Source: Nemania diffusa (taxonomy: Eukaryota; Ascomycota; Sordariomycetes; Xylariales; Xylariaceae). From it: a DNA stretch of 64,000 nucleotides. A program made the position numbers and the translations under genes. The stretch is taken from contig JBBPUQ010000009.1 of the NCBI GenBank assembly GCA_038501195.1, positions 2,232,001 through 2,296,000 on the forward strand, given 5' to 3'. Position 1 is the stretch's first letter. The number at the start of each line of letters is the position of its first letter. Under the pieces are notes generated by a model that saw only the letters and a program-made list of their open reading frames with translations, did not search any database and was not told the DNA's origin. Of the stretch, positions 43,702-57,230 are shown one piece after another.

Positions 43702-46700
43702 CGAGAGGAGAGACTTGGCGAAATCGCCGACTCGCCAGCCCGTCGACACTCGCCGTGATGGTCCTGCAAGTGCGGCGCCACCACTACATCATCGGCTGTC
43801 GATCACGGCTATGGCATGCACGTTGCAACTGGATAGAAGATTGCAGTCTGCTGTCGTAACGATAGGTAGGTAAATAGTAGCTACCACGAGGGGAAGTAAC
43901 GAAAGCAGGTCGAGGTGTATGCGTACCTAGGTAGATAAGACTGCAGAAGATTGACGTCTGAGGCGTGAAAGCGGCCGGAGAGCGAGGGAGAATTTATACT
44001 GTACTGGTCGAGCGAGCCAATTAGCGGGCTGGACAACAAGCCCCTCCTACCCGAAACGGTAGTATAGCCAGAGGCATGATGATCACTTCTACGTCTAGTT
44101 TAGATAGCGCGTGCTCGCTACCTGCTTTGTGGCCAGTATGGAACATACTCATGTGGGATGACTAGGGCAAAGAATGCGAACCATTAATCTGCAACGTTCT
44201 TCGACAGAGAACCGAGTATTTCTGTACATCCCTAATGTTCAAACCTGGCAACCAACGTGCTAAGGTTGTCTCTACACGTGTATGTGTGTACCTAGATACT
44301 CTGTATGCGTACCTAGATTAGTATAGCTCGTTGACGTGATCGGAGGTCCCGGACATTACTAACAAATCACGACGAGCGACGGCACGGAGCTCTCAACGTG
44401 TTTTTAAAATACTAACAAGACTTCCGCTCTATACATAAGTAGCTCCGTTCATTATCCAACCCGCGCCGTATCTACGCGTACATATCTGCACTATCTGAGA
44501 TTGGATTTACGCCAAGCCTCGAACTGGAACCCAAGGCTGGGCCGAATGGCTATTTACGGGCAAACCCCGAACTGCTTGCGAGTCACCACCATGTCGTTGT
44601 ATTAACCTACTGCATCATATAGATTGAAATTCTAGAAAACGGGGCGGGAAGGAGTATTTGGAAAATCCTGGCCAATGAGGCTATTTCGTTCGACGCACAT
44701 GCTTGTGGTTTATATGTGCCTTGCATCTCAATAAACGCTGGCATACCTAGGTACTGTTTGATGGGGTCGCATAGTGGGATGGCCAGGAGCCTACAGTAAC
44801 AGTCTACAGTACCTACCTACTTACGTAGCCTTCTGTTTGAGGAACATGGGATGCGACTTAGCGTATATTCTCAGCCGGAATAGGAAGGCAGTGCTTCCTA
44901 GAAGATATGACGTGCAGAGCAGCGAGGATACCGTTATTCGAGGCTGTCTATTGAATTTGAAATTGAAAATTCCCTTACGAGATTGTGAGGTGCTGGCTGT
45001 CAAGCTGATGCAAGATACCTTGTCATCTGCGGGAGACACAGACACCACATACGACGCAGCGCTAACGATGCTCGAACATGCGCAGACGCGCTGTAATTCG
45101 TCACACTAAGAGAGCAAGCAAGCAAGAATCTGTCACTCTCACAGCAAGTAGCTAGACAACGTATTCGGATTTTTTTTTTTTTTCATCGAGATGGCTACCG
45201 CATAGGGCTCTCATATTCGTTGACTTGCAACAGCCTGTTATTTGTTACGCCGTATGCTTGCTGTGACACCATCCGAGTAAATCTGGTTCTCCGCGCATTA
45301 GCGTTTACCTAGTATATTTGTAGGTAGTGAGAGCTCCGTCGCGAAATTTCATGCTTACATGTGAAAGGGAAAGTCAACTGTGGCTCTCTGTAAGTAATAA
45401 AGCTATAGATATTATACTATACTACTTGCCTAGATCCTGACCTTAGTGGACTCACTATTACCGTGTGCCGCGCACACACTTGTTACCTACACCGCACTAC
45501 TGCAATCTGCGGAAAACACAGAAGCGACCTGTCATAGAGGCATTCAGCTATCTACCAGGGTATATGCTTCTTAGTCGATAGTTGATTGATAGAAGTGCAC
45601 TTTAGACTAAGTTGCTGTAACAGATGGATTTACGGAGCCTACAGTATACCTACATTATCTACAGACACTAGACTAGGTTTCAGTTGCTCGACCCTGTCGC
45701 ACCAAAACCGGTATGGCTCATTCGCTGCTTTTGCTCCGGCATAGTAGAGTTCGTTATAGACATCTGTCGTTGAATGTTGTGGATATTTAAGCGTAAAATA
45801 CGGGAACTGGCTTTTTTTCGTCGCTTTTTTAATGAATAGTTAGGTAGATAAACTAATGTGGCTTGTGGAGGATACCTATTTAATTGGCTGCATTCTTGTT
45901 TATCCACTATGTGTTCTATGTTCAACTTACATACAATTAACTCCATTTATGACATAAATATTTAGTAGGTAGAAATGCTTTGTAAATTGTCCTGGATACA
46001 TATGCTTGTGAGTATTTCGTCCCCGGTGTTGGTGGGTTGAACGACATATCTCTGGGTTAAGGATCTACGTATCCCTAAGGGAACCCTAAATCTCACTAAA
46101 AACAGGCAAGCGAAGACTTAAACTATGCCTCCAGTGATTTTCATGTTTTTCGCCACATTATCTATGTACCTGTATACCAGTTACTCCTAGCATCGACATC
46201 CGGAGAGCAGGCGAAGGAAGACTAGTAATGCCGTGATAGTTCATACAAATAAAAAAATGGCGAATATATCCTGATGGCTATGCAATGCTGATCCCCCACG
46301 AAGAGTAGATATCAACTACCAATTCTTCCTATGGGCGAGGATAACATGGAAACAGTCAATAGTCTTTTGAGTTGAATATAGCAAAAAAACAAGAAGAAGG
46401 AAGCCTCGAGATTGGAGCTAAAGGGAAACACCCTAGCCCTCTGCTAGTCCAAAATTTCTTCTACTCTTAATCTTTTTGAATCATATACTTAGTACCTGTT
46501 TGAGCCTTGTTATCTATCGTCCTCGTAGATTAATAGAATTCAATATACACAACGCCCGGCAACAGTCTCCGAGGCCGCTTGTTTTCCAGCCCCAGCCACT
46601 CAACTCTTAGCTTTGGTCTTATTCATTGAGGCGCCTTAGTTTTATCAAAGGGCTGCATCTCCCGTAAATAGGGTAGACTAAAAGTTTCCCGGACGCTTGT

Positions 46701-48891
46701 AGGAAATGTAACGTACTTTAAACCTTCTGTTTTCGTGGTAATTTTCCGAGGACATTTTACTCTGTTAGACAGAAGGTAGAGTTTACAAGGCTCTATAGGA
46801 TGTCAGCGCTGTTAATGTTACCCGGTTTGTTTCTCCAGGACATCGCCTAGGTGCTTTCCATATTCATGCCGTTGACGCCAGGAAATTTCATCTCCGCTAG
46901 GATGGGAGCCCCCTGTAGCCCTACGCCACTGGCCCTCGTTAATCAATACTGTATCTTATCATGACTATAAATGATGCTGATAAAATATCGGCGAGAATAC
47001 AGCCCGGATATCATGGCACTGCTGGGATCGCTGGTAGTGATCACTAAGCGTCCTGCTCACCGAATCCCATTAGTCATGCGCAAAATATCCTGCTTTATGT
47101 GCTGGTAACTGCAGACGAGACCCACATCCCTAGTAACCTCAGTTAGTAGGTTTAGCCATAGGCACCTGGATGGCGGGAATTTGATATGTTTATTTCGGCG
47201 GGGGGGTTTCGAGTGGTGCGTGGGGAGTCGACTTGATGCGAAGCGGGATGGTTGCTCTTCAATCTTAAGTGTGTAGAACTACAAGATTAGAGGCCTCCTT
47301 ATTAGCCTACGTGACAAGCACGTGGCTACGGCTACGATGGGTATGCACATAGACTAAGGATCTGACCTTAGGTAAGAGATATAGGTAAGCCGTTAAGGTG
47401 AGACCGGTAGAGTGAATCTATACATCGACTTGGTACCGAGTCCGACGTCGCTATGTAAAGCAGCAACATTTGTTTGAAACGACAAGAAACCAAGTTAGAA
47501 GCAGTCAGCACCCGTGTGCTCTGTGGTTTTCTGCGCGGAGAGTTGCCGGTGCATTACGGATTATGCAGGCTTCTAACATACCTAGAGACTATATAAGTAC
47601 AGTAGCTAGAATAAGGTATCTGCTATCTACTGATCTACATGTTAGGGCTTAATTATGGCACAACCTCCACTAGCATGTATCTATACGTATGTAGGTGAGA
47701 GCGGCGTACCAGGTAGTTCGAGGACGCATTCGGCACCTAGTCAGACGGTAATCTAGATTAGGTATCTAGGTTAGGTACCTAGTTATCTGGTGTGTCTCCT
47801 GCGTACAGATGCGTACTCCTAGGACCTAGGTGTACCTAGCGTCTGGCGGCGGTCGTAGTGTAGGATCGGCTTCCGCTAGGGAACCCTGTAAAACCCTGGA
47901 TGCGCCTGGAGCTGCTCGGTACCGTTTCTTACCAGGTACGCATTAGGTATTCTGTAAGGAGGTAGGTATCTAGGTATTCTGTACTAAGAGGTAGGTGCGT
48001 ACGTAGACTAACATGTAGTAGGTAACATTATTGTTCTGTGCATGCTTCCTCTTCTTCCTCTGCTTCCTTTAAAATTCGGATGTTACAGCACTGGAGCTTA
48101 CAGAACCTCGCTGCCCTCTTCTCTCTTGGCGGGGCCACAGATATGCGTAGAGCCTGCGGTTTTTACAGTATGTTACCGTTCCTCGAACCCCCGTCGTTCC
48201 AAACATACATTGGCATCACTGGCATTAACGGCTACCATGCCATCTAGGGACAAGATGGGTAAGGCAAACGGCGGAACTTCTCGGCAATACATACTGTATA
48301 TACCTGTTGTATAACGTCCGCGCGCTGATCCCGGCCTGGGTTGGCGTGTACCTCTCTACGATTACACGCTGCTACACGTGCCATTTAATTTGCTCTCGGC
48401 GTCTATCTAGCTGTTTTCTGTAGTTTCCGTCGACCGTTACGAGGTAAGACACGGGGGAAAATAACTCGAGAATCCCCGCAGGAATTGAGCGTTCGCTGTC
48501 CGGCGTCACCATACGGGGATGTTTCCTGGACATAGGCGCAGCCGATTACCGGAAACATAACTCTCCTCTGTCTGTGATACGGCGCGAAATGGCATCAGCC
48601 CAGCAGCGATTGGCGCCGACGATTCCCTAAGCAGGGCAGAGATGGCTGTTAATGACGGCTAACCGATGAGCTGATCCGGTACAGGATTCCGGAGATTTCG
48701 TCATGTTCGTTGTACCTAGATAGAAGGGTCAGAACGGGCTACTGCGGGCTTATTTGATCCTGCACTGGATATACCAGGCAGGCTACAGGTACCTACATAC
48801 ATACAGACCTACAGGCTACAGGACTTCTTGGATCTGAAGTACTGTACCGTATCTACTGTGTGCACAGAAGGAGTACATGGGTATGTTGGTT
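43702..48891. other. Gene-poor DNA
   Basis: About 5.2 kb with no recognised gene. It holds a 14-base T run at about 45170 and several TAGGTACCTA-type motifs (43925, 44290, 44748 and a dense group at 47755-47975). A 111-codon frame at 44774-45109 is unsupported. Confidence 0.45.
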
Positions 48892-48954
48892 GATGCTCGA
48901 TACTCGACGCTCGATGCTCAACGCTCGATGCTCGGCGCTTGATGCTTGATGCTT
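48892..48954. repeat. Heptanucleotide tandem repeat, nine copies
   Basis: Nine consecutive 7-base units based on GATGCTC with single-base variants (GATACTC, GACGCTC, AACGCTC, GGCGCTT, GATGCTT). The phase is kept exactly over 63 bases. Confidence 0.8.
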
Positions 48955-49541
48955 GAAATCGAGTCCATCTCCACGTTCGAGATGTAAGTGCTAACCTGGA
49001 ACTGGGGTAGCTCGAGAACTCGCACCCTGATAAGTCGGCGCACATGTGTGGTCTCACCTACGCTACGGTACAATGTACATCCGCAACGCTTATTAGCCTC
49101 CTTCGTCCACTCGCTATCTCACTTTGCTTCATTGCAGTTAGTGTATGCGTAGGGAGTGCATACGAGCTAAGGCACCACCAGAGTGCTACCCTCTCTTCAT
49201 GAAGGATCTCACTCACACTGTACATACTGTAGGTGTGGTTCTCTCTAAGTATGTATGCATAGGTACGCAGTACTTGCGACTTGACATGCATCCCATGTAC
49301 ACTATCTCATGTATCTCATCCTGCCGCGCTCCCGTCATGTCATCCTACCGAAGGTGGAAGATGCAGAAGGGGACTAGAAAGAACAGCCACACCACGCTTA
49401 TTATACATTCTCTGGCTGGCCCAGGTAGGTGGTCAATTGAGTCTGCCTATTTCTCTTCATTTCTATCATTCTCTCCATTAACTTATAAGTGTCAAGACCC
49501 GACCTTTATGACCACTCTTGTGACACTCCAATTCGCAACCT
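48955..49541. other. Upstream region of the bZIP-ankyrin gene
   Basis: Promoter and possible leader of the plus-strand regulator. It contains a 136-codon frame at 49145-49555 overlapping the start codon, without domain support. Confidence 0.4.
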
Positions 49542-50907
49542 ATGACCACAATTAGCATGTCGGGCACATCTTCACCACGCAGCGGCCGTCCGCTGACGAC
49601 CTCGTATGCCGATCTGATGAAGCCGGATGAGGACTGGCGGAATCTACCAGACGCAGCAGAGAGAAGGAAAATCCAAAATCGCCTTGCCCAGAGAGCCTAT
49701 CGTACGTCTCCGCTGGTTATATGAAATGCCCTAGTGGTATTCGTGTCTCTGTCTATTCAGTTCTATGTTGCTAACTGCTTCCCTAGGACGCAACATGAGA
49801 GACCGCACGAAGGAGGTGGAGAAACTAAAGAAACAGCTCCAGCAACTGCAAGAGATCGTCAGTGGGGACGCCTCGACCACACCACCGCCGGAGCAGGAGT
49901 TGGCCTCTGGTGGGAGAAGTCCTGTTAGCCCCGAAAGCACGCCGGCACCCCATTTCACAGAGACGGCCTCAGTAGCAGCAACAATAGCTGCTGCAGATAG
50001 GTTACGGCAGGTGGGCGATTATATGCAAACATGGCCACATGCACACGGCCGCGAGCCAGCGAGCGGTCTTGGTTTGATGTCGGATGGTGATACTCCTATG
50101 GTCTTTGACGCCGCTCCCACGTACTACTCACAAATCCCGACCTCCAACGACGTCGTGCCGGAATTGTCAGCTCCCACCCTCAGCCGCCGGACACGGGCTG
50201 TCACTTCAGCCATAGCTCCAGGCCCAATACAACATCACCCTCCACCGAGGAGTCATAGCATGTCTGCGACGTTTTCGCCCAATTGCTCGAGTCCGCTTCC
50301 CTGGGGGGTTAATAGTGGCGAGGGGCACGATGCATTGCCTATGTCGGCTGGGTGAGCAGCAATCTATACTCGCAATTCCGTGAAGAAGCTAACCTGATGT
50401 TCTGCTAGCTTTCACATGTATAGCAATGCCGATGAATTGTCGTTATATCACCCTGAATCGGTATATTCAATGGAAGATAGCCTCACTGCATCAACAGCAT
50501 ATGCCACATCCCCAGACTCAGATTTAAATAGCGCAGCCGGCTGGTCAGCCGTTGATAGGAAGCCGATTGCACGACCGGGGAGCTCCTCAGTCCCTTCAAC
50601 ATTTATAGCCAGCCTCAAGGCCGGTGACATATCGGACATATCGAAACCCCTACCAGAGACGACGGCGCCGCTACTTCACTTTGCCGTCGCGGGGGGGAAT
50701 GTTGAGACTTTACGATTACTACTACAACGTCACGACGTGAACATAAATGGCAAAGATACCTCAGGCTACACTGCTCTTCAACGGGCTGTGATGTGTGGGC
50801 GGACAGACATGGCTGCCATGCTCCTGGAGCGAGGTGCCGCCGTAGAAGGGGATGAGAGTTGGCGTACGCAAAGCGCCACGCCCCCCAAGATAGATCCTTT
50901 ATCATGA
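49542..50907 (+). CDS. bZIP transcription factor with C-terminal ankyrin repeats
   Basis: Probable nuclear regulator. Three exons: 49542-49701, 49787-50351 and 50409-50907, giving 407 residues. The first splice falls inside the basic region and joins RRKIQNRLAQRAY to RRNMRDRTKEVEKLKKQLQQ, giving a fungal-type bZIP (QNRxAQRAYR) at about residues 41-75 with a short leucine/isoleucine coil. The middle is Pro/Ser/Thr-rich and likely disordered. The C-terminal 90 residues carry about two ankyrin repeats (PLLHFAVAGGNVETLRLLLQ; GYTALQRAVMCGRTDMAAML), ending soon after, so the ankyrin block is short. This bZIP-ankyrin layout is a known fungal class, and several members control secondary metabolism or stress responses. 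No biosynthetic genes flank it here; it sits alone in gene-poor DNA, so its targets cannot be inferred. Confidence 0.88.
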
Positions 50908-53900
50908 CAGGTCGAATCATAAGGCTCTGTTTTTGGTATAGGCACTTTTATCTATTGAACATATTTAACGTGATCTAGGAAGGGTACAAGGCGTTTGGGG
51001 TCCTAGATCTTCAAAATTACGGGCTAGAAGAGCTCAATTGTACAAAGCACTAAGGGAATTGTGGGCGATATCTGCCCCTTCGGCCTTTGGATTAGGTAGC
51101 CCTGGCTGGGTGTCCGCTTCGCTAAGGATAGCAAAACGGCCTAGTGTACTCTGTACTCTGTACAGAATAGGGAGTTCCATACCCCAGTGCATTAGACTAG
51201 GCATGGGTAAGACGCACGCTGCGGTACATACAGGTGGTCGTTGATTTGCTTTCACCATGTACAACGGGGAGAATGCCAACCACCGGTGGGAAAAAAATAA
51301 AAATAAATAGAAATTATTTAATTGCTCAATTCCCAAGCCGAACAAGCGAGAATGCAGTCCAAGATGATGTCAGCAAGCCGAATCGAGGAATATATCCAGT
51401 ACCATACTGTGGTCTACTGCAGAACTCCTCGCTAGATAGGTACTTACCTATTTAATAGACCAGGGTTAGAGCTACATATGTACCTACTGTAGTGTGGGCG
51501 TTCTCGTGCCAAGCTAAGCAGTTACTCTCAACGGATACCTACGTGCAGCAGCTTTATCTTGCATCTGAGCGGTACCGAATCCTATGCCTTTGACAGCTTG
51601 TCATGCTGGCATCATCGACGATAAGAAATGCATGAAGTGACACCTTATTCCAGGAGGCCATCAACTACCTAGCTAACTGTTTTGTATGACTAATTAATAT
51701 GTTTGACCGAGATATAGGTGTAAACATACAAAAATCCCAGAGTGTTTATATCATATTAACTCCGCAGTTCCGCGAACATCTATTTCCGCGGACTGACAAG
51801 ATATGCCTAGTCGGGGCGAGTAATGGCGGCTGCGCCGCAAGATTGCGCAGTATTCCGTAGGAAATCACTATCAAAGTGCACTCCTACCGGTGTCATCACT
51901 TACCCGTGAAGTCCGAGACTGGGACAATATCGGGCAAAATACCTGATGAATCAGGCGATTGAGGCTGTGAAGAGCTGAAATGCCTACCCTTAGAAAACAG
52001 CATTTAACCCTGTCTTAAGATATGTGTTTATTCCCCTCGTTGGAAAATGACCAGGATTCTTGAGATTTAAATCTTACTTATACGCATAAGCCTAGACAGG
52101 TATCTACCTAGCTATTGTGTGCATAGCGTAAGTACATATATATGTAAGGAATACATAATGGGTGACGTTGCGGCGTCCTCTGCCCATACTGCTTGGGCGC
52201 CAGGCGCCACGCGGGAGGCGCCGGTCTAATACGCTGTAAGAACCAAGTCGGGCGCTGAAGTAAGCAGGTTATCTGCAGACGATCGCGCCAGATGCAGGTG
52301 ACCTGTCTCGTTACATTCGAGTCTGTCTTCGCAACCATTCAACTGGATTCAACACCATACTGCTTCATTGTTAACGCCTCATCAGCTTACATGACGGGCA
52401 TAAAAATACGCCGAGCTCACCCGAAGCCGAGAAGTAGCGATTCGATGGTTTCTATCTTGCCTGTACAATATCTGCAGTTCTTATATACCTACTAGCTTCT
52501 TTGCATCGAGTTTTGCACAACCAGCGTACAAGGATAAGCAGACTTGAAGTAGGTAGCCGACAGCTCGCTGGCTTATAGTAGATAGCCCACACTTGTGCGG
52601 CAACAAGCCTCTGATGCGGAGAAGTGCCCCAGGCCACAAACGATGGCGCCTACAGAGTCCCTACGCTACATACAAGCGTGCATATACATATTTTACCAAG
52701 TGTGTGCTGACATAACCTCAGAAACGTGCTAACAATGCAAATTGCCTATCTTGTTAGTGTAGGTGACTGGGTGGGTGTGCCGAGCTAGACTAAGACGAAA
52801 AACACTATGAAACACGTGTGAAGAAAATACCTAAATAGGTACCTACGTGTATCTAGGCATGCTACGCTATACCTACACTTATACATGCAGTACGCTACCT
52901 CTCCTCGTCCTTCGCTAGATCCTACCGCGTACGCAGTAGGCATCTTGCAAGTAGGACTCTCACTACCCAACGCCGTTAGTAGGTATGTACCTTGTTAACG
53001 TAGTTCTCTCATAGGATGAGCGGTCGGCGGCTCTACCAAACTCAAAATCCCTTTAGATCCTACTCATGGGCTAGTCAGGAGGCTAATTACCACCAGTCAG
53101 ATTTAACTGGCAGGTAGGTAGAAGGCGAAGGGATGTTGACGAGAGGCGTGGCGCACCATGTGAAGTGCGGCTAAGGCTCTTATTGGTGCATCCTAAGATA
53201 CAACACCATGCGCCGAACCTATCATGCTTTAGCAATACACTTCCATCGATTTGACTATCATCACCCTCAATACCTACTTACTTAGTCTATAGTATGAGAT
53301 AATTCATGCACTTGTTTAGTGTAGCCGGTATATGTAAAAACTGTTGCGCTTGTCGTATTGGCACCGGCTTGTTACGATATCTATTATTATCTTGTTACAG
53401 TACCCAGTATGATACCAGATCTCTCACTATTAGGTACACTAGACGGGGATGGGCGATACTCGTTGGGGATGATCTTCAGGCACATACAACGCTAACATGG
53501 AATGTGTGGTATCGGCAAACTGCAAGACAGAGGCGGTCATGCACAGATCCCATATTTTTAGCAAGATGATGTGATCGTACCACTGTACTGTGTAATCATG
53601 ATGATGCCCTCAACCATGATATTGTCATGTGACACCAATATGAAATAAAACCCATGAAGCAAAATGTAGAGGAATAGACGGAACTAGAGTATTTGCAATT
53701 ACAGTTCGTTGCCACTAGCGGTTTTGAGGCTTCGTCATGGAATACGCAATACGTATATAATCTCCGAACCTCATTTATCAGCCCTCATCATGTTTGTTAT
53801 GATTAGGTAGTGTTGGGAGGTAAAGGATTTAGGGTCGAAGGTGTAATGCAGATCGTTAGATGTAAGAACCTTGTCGAATCTGATAACACTGCCAGGGATC

Positions 53901-55720
53901 TTGATGAAGAAAACATACGGGAAGGATATTACCTATTGTACACGTAGCACGTTTTTGTCAGGGATTACCTATGCACCAATTCACTGATCGCCTCCATTAC
54001 ACCACCTTGGGGGAGGTTGCCAATCTACTAGTGTACGGAGACTCCATGTGGTGATGGCACGGGAGAGTCGACGGTATTTCAATTACCTGCTCTAAGTGGC
54101 AACATCGTTGTTTTAGTTCGAAGATCGATCTGAGGATCCACGTATTAGAAGATCTGGGTATTCGGACCCGAAGATCCTCTGCTGCTAGTACGTACCCTCT
54201 GGCCTGAACACATACCTCTACTGTACCTAGCTCTTACATAGACCACACCAGATTGGCTATGTGAATAGACATGCGCGTGGTTGACATCACGAGAGGATCA
54301 GCGCAGGAACCGACAGCCACAAAAGACCCTGGAAAAAAAAGAAAAAAGAAAAAAAAATCCGGAAAACAGGTTATGCACAGGATTTGCAGTAGCTGTTGCC
54401 TGGTTCTTCTTACACATACACAGCTATGAGAACATGCTAACTGCAACTATGAAGGAGTTGCCGAAAAGCCACCTCGATGCAAGCAAGGAATGATGGGCTA
54501 GCCCTATCGATCATCACTCACCTACCCATGTACATAGCGTGTCGGCTAGGCCTCTCGCTGGATTCCGTTCCGCACTTCGTTTGCGAATGCGTGACGACGG
54601 CCTGCAGAGTTGACGTTTGATCGTCTCTGTAACGGCACGGGGAACACAACGCTCGGGCCCTAGGCACAACTTAGGCGTCTTCAGCAGACGGTCGCGGACA
54701 CAGTATACTGTGCTCCAGTCGAGCCCTGCGTCACACTAGCTCCAGCTGAACACCGCTCGCCGGCTCCCGAATGCTTCCACAAGGGTTCCTCGGCCTTATT
54801 CCGCCGGTACTGCTATGACGATCTCGCGGTTCTGCTCGTGGCAATTTGTCATGCCCCGTCCCTACGTACGCGCAGGATCTATCTTAGCTTGAATGTTAAG
54901 CCGTCATGTTTTCTCCTCACCTTCTCGTTTGAGTTTGAGTTCTAACTACTCCTCGTTCATACCGGTAGGTACATCACGTCGTTATACTGCCTGCTGCAGT
55001 TACACAGATAGGTCCTTAGTCCTGTACATACAGTCCAAGGCACACTAACGTCCCTGGCAAACGGTTAAAGCCGCACCATGACTAGTATAGCGTAGGTACA
55101 TAATAAATATGCTTGTCTAGTGACTCTAGTCCCAGAGAATCCGCGGCTAACAAAGACGGCCAGAGCTAACTATTCGCCGATTACTTATATAAGTCGGGTT
55201 ATATACCGGCCCATTAAAGTGCCCGCTAGGGCGGTGAGCAAATATTTCGTCTAGAAAGTCCACGTGCTATCACAAGGATCAAGGAACCCGAGATTATGTG
55301 TGCGTGTTACACATCCTTTCATAGCTTACTTACACAGGTACATGAGGGTAGACTAAAATATTACCAATTTCAACCCGAGCATGATTAATGCCTTATGCTT
55401 ACCTACTACGTATGTGGAAGAAATCGTCGGAGATAGTAATGTTTTTATGTGAAACGCTTATCGTGCTATGCGATTTGATTCTAGGACTCTTGAACCATGA
55501 CGACAAGGATATGCCGTGCAGCAAGCTACCCGGCACTTGCCCGTCTCACCCGTGACAAGGCAACAAGCTACCGACCTGCCTCATCTTGAGCAGCCGAAGA
55601 TAACTATATAGCGGCGTAGATTGGTGTGTAAACGATTTACCAGAGGCGCCATGTACGTGTGGGCTTTCTCATCCTTGTTGCGAGGAAAACTGCAGCACCG
55701 CGGAACGCAGCCTGACCCCG
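50908..55720. other. Gene-poor DNA
   Basis: About 4.8 kb without a recognised gene or RNA. An A-rich purine run lies at about 54330-54358. Scattered TAGGTACCTA-type motifs occur (for example 52836). Short frames here show no domains. Confidence 0.45.
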
Positions 55721-55741
55721 CGGCGGCGGCGGCGGCGGCGG
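55721..55741. repeat. (CGG)7 trinucleotide microsatellite
   Basis: Seven perfect CGG units. They lie in an 86-codon frame (55621-55881) where they would encode seven Ala, but the frame has no domain or splice support. Confidence 0.8.
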
Positions 55742-57230
55742 TGCTACCGACCCTTCACCGGCCTCTACCCGGGATCTCGGTGTGGGCTTACAACCTATGT
55801 AGCCTCAAGCCTGCGAGGCTTCAGGACTCCGCCTTTTCGTGGGACATGCTGGGGGCTGTTCCTTTCTATTACTTGCATTAAAGATGCGGATCGGATGTTT
55901 CAAGTGCGGTGAGGGGTGAGGCTGGCGATTGAACCCTGCTCGTGGTTTCGCATCATGTTACCAACACGATAGCCTTGCAGCTGCCAGGCTACTGAGTGAA
56001 AGACCCAACGTGCATAAATTAAAATATCCCGAGCCATCTTTATGAATTCCCGTAGGCCTGTGTGCTCAAGTACTCTAGAACCTTGTACTACCCAACGTAT
56101 GCATCCATCGGCGGGTCACTTACCGGTGACAGGGGATAGTCACCCTGCTTTCTAGGCAGAGGGTTGAGATTCACCACGCAATGATCATCATATCGAGTCA
56201 TATAAGATCCGGGGAGATCTGTAGACTGTTGGTAGGTGGGTCTCGATAGCGGCGTACTCGGAAGCCGGTTGGGAATTTATGCTCAGGCTGGTAACTTCTG
56301 ACTCTAGAAGGTCTCGGTGACGCATTGATGAGTCTGGGGCTAGACGGACTTCGTTAAACAGATGATCTGTCTTGAGCACTACAATTTGCGCTTCATAATT
56401 GTAATCATAGAGCCCAGATACCTAGTTCCGAAACACAGGACCTCTCCCGGTGTTTAGCGTTTTCCTGACGTATACATATAATCACCAACTATTAACGCAC
56501 CCTTCTTCAATATGGCTGGCTTCAAACTCATGAATCAACCATTGTCAGTTTAAAATTTTAACGTAGCAATATAATTTGAACGATTGTTGAAGTTGAGACG
56601 AACCATGTGACTTGATCAACCGAACGACCGATGAGTTATTCCTATAATGAGGCTTATGAAACCTCGTCAGAGACGCGTAGATATTAGAATTACGGCGTTT
56701 CCCTGTTCATAGACGCTACCGACCTAGTGGAAGCGATGAGGTAAGTAAAGTCCCCATAAAGTACCAACTTGGATAAGAGATGCATACAGTGCTGTGGGGG
56801 TTCTGGCTAAAATGATGGAGCTAGAACACCACTTCCTACCAAATAGATCAACTTCCACACTTAAGTGACAGGACTGGTGAAAAACGGCATTTTACGCATA
56901 CCCGTACATCGTTGGTTACCTTGACAGGCGAATGAACCCAGCATAGGAGTCCGGCAAACAGCTCACTTACATAGGTAGATAATAGATAGGTACTTAGGTA
57001 CTTAGTATCTAGATAGGTAGAGTTAGATAAGATAAGATAAGTCTGAATCCGGTCTGAGCAATAATCACGTGCACCGTTTTAGATTACCAGTCAGCATCCT
57101 CGTACGACCAATTACACGTCCAAAAATTTGATTACCGGCGTTCCGTTACCTACCTCCCGTATAGCGGCATCCCAATCCTCGAGACGGAATACTAAGCTTA
57201 GCGGCCAATGGTCGATTGAACCCGGCTAAA
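55742..57230. other. Gene-poor DNA and promoter side of HMT1
   Basis: No gene was recognised. A dense group of TAGGTA/GATAAGATAAG-like short repeats lies at about 56980-57045, upstream of the ABC transporter; the GATAAG copies could bind GATA factors. Confidence 0.4.

Noticed and set aside
44774..45109. 111-codon plus-strand frame in gene-poor DNA
   Set aside because: No domain; an antisense frame is similarly open, as expected by chance.
55621..55881. 86-codon frame containing seven Ala from the (CGG)7 run
   Set aside because: The Ala run comes from the microsatellite and the rest shows no domain.
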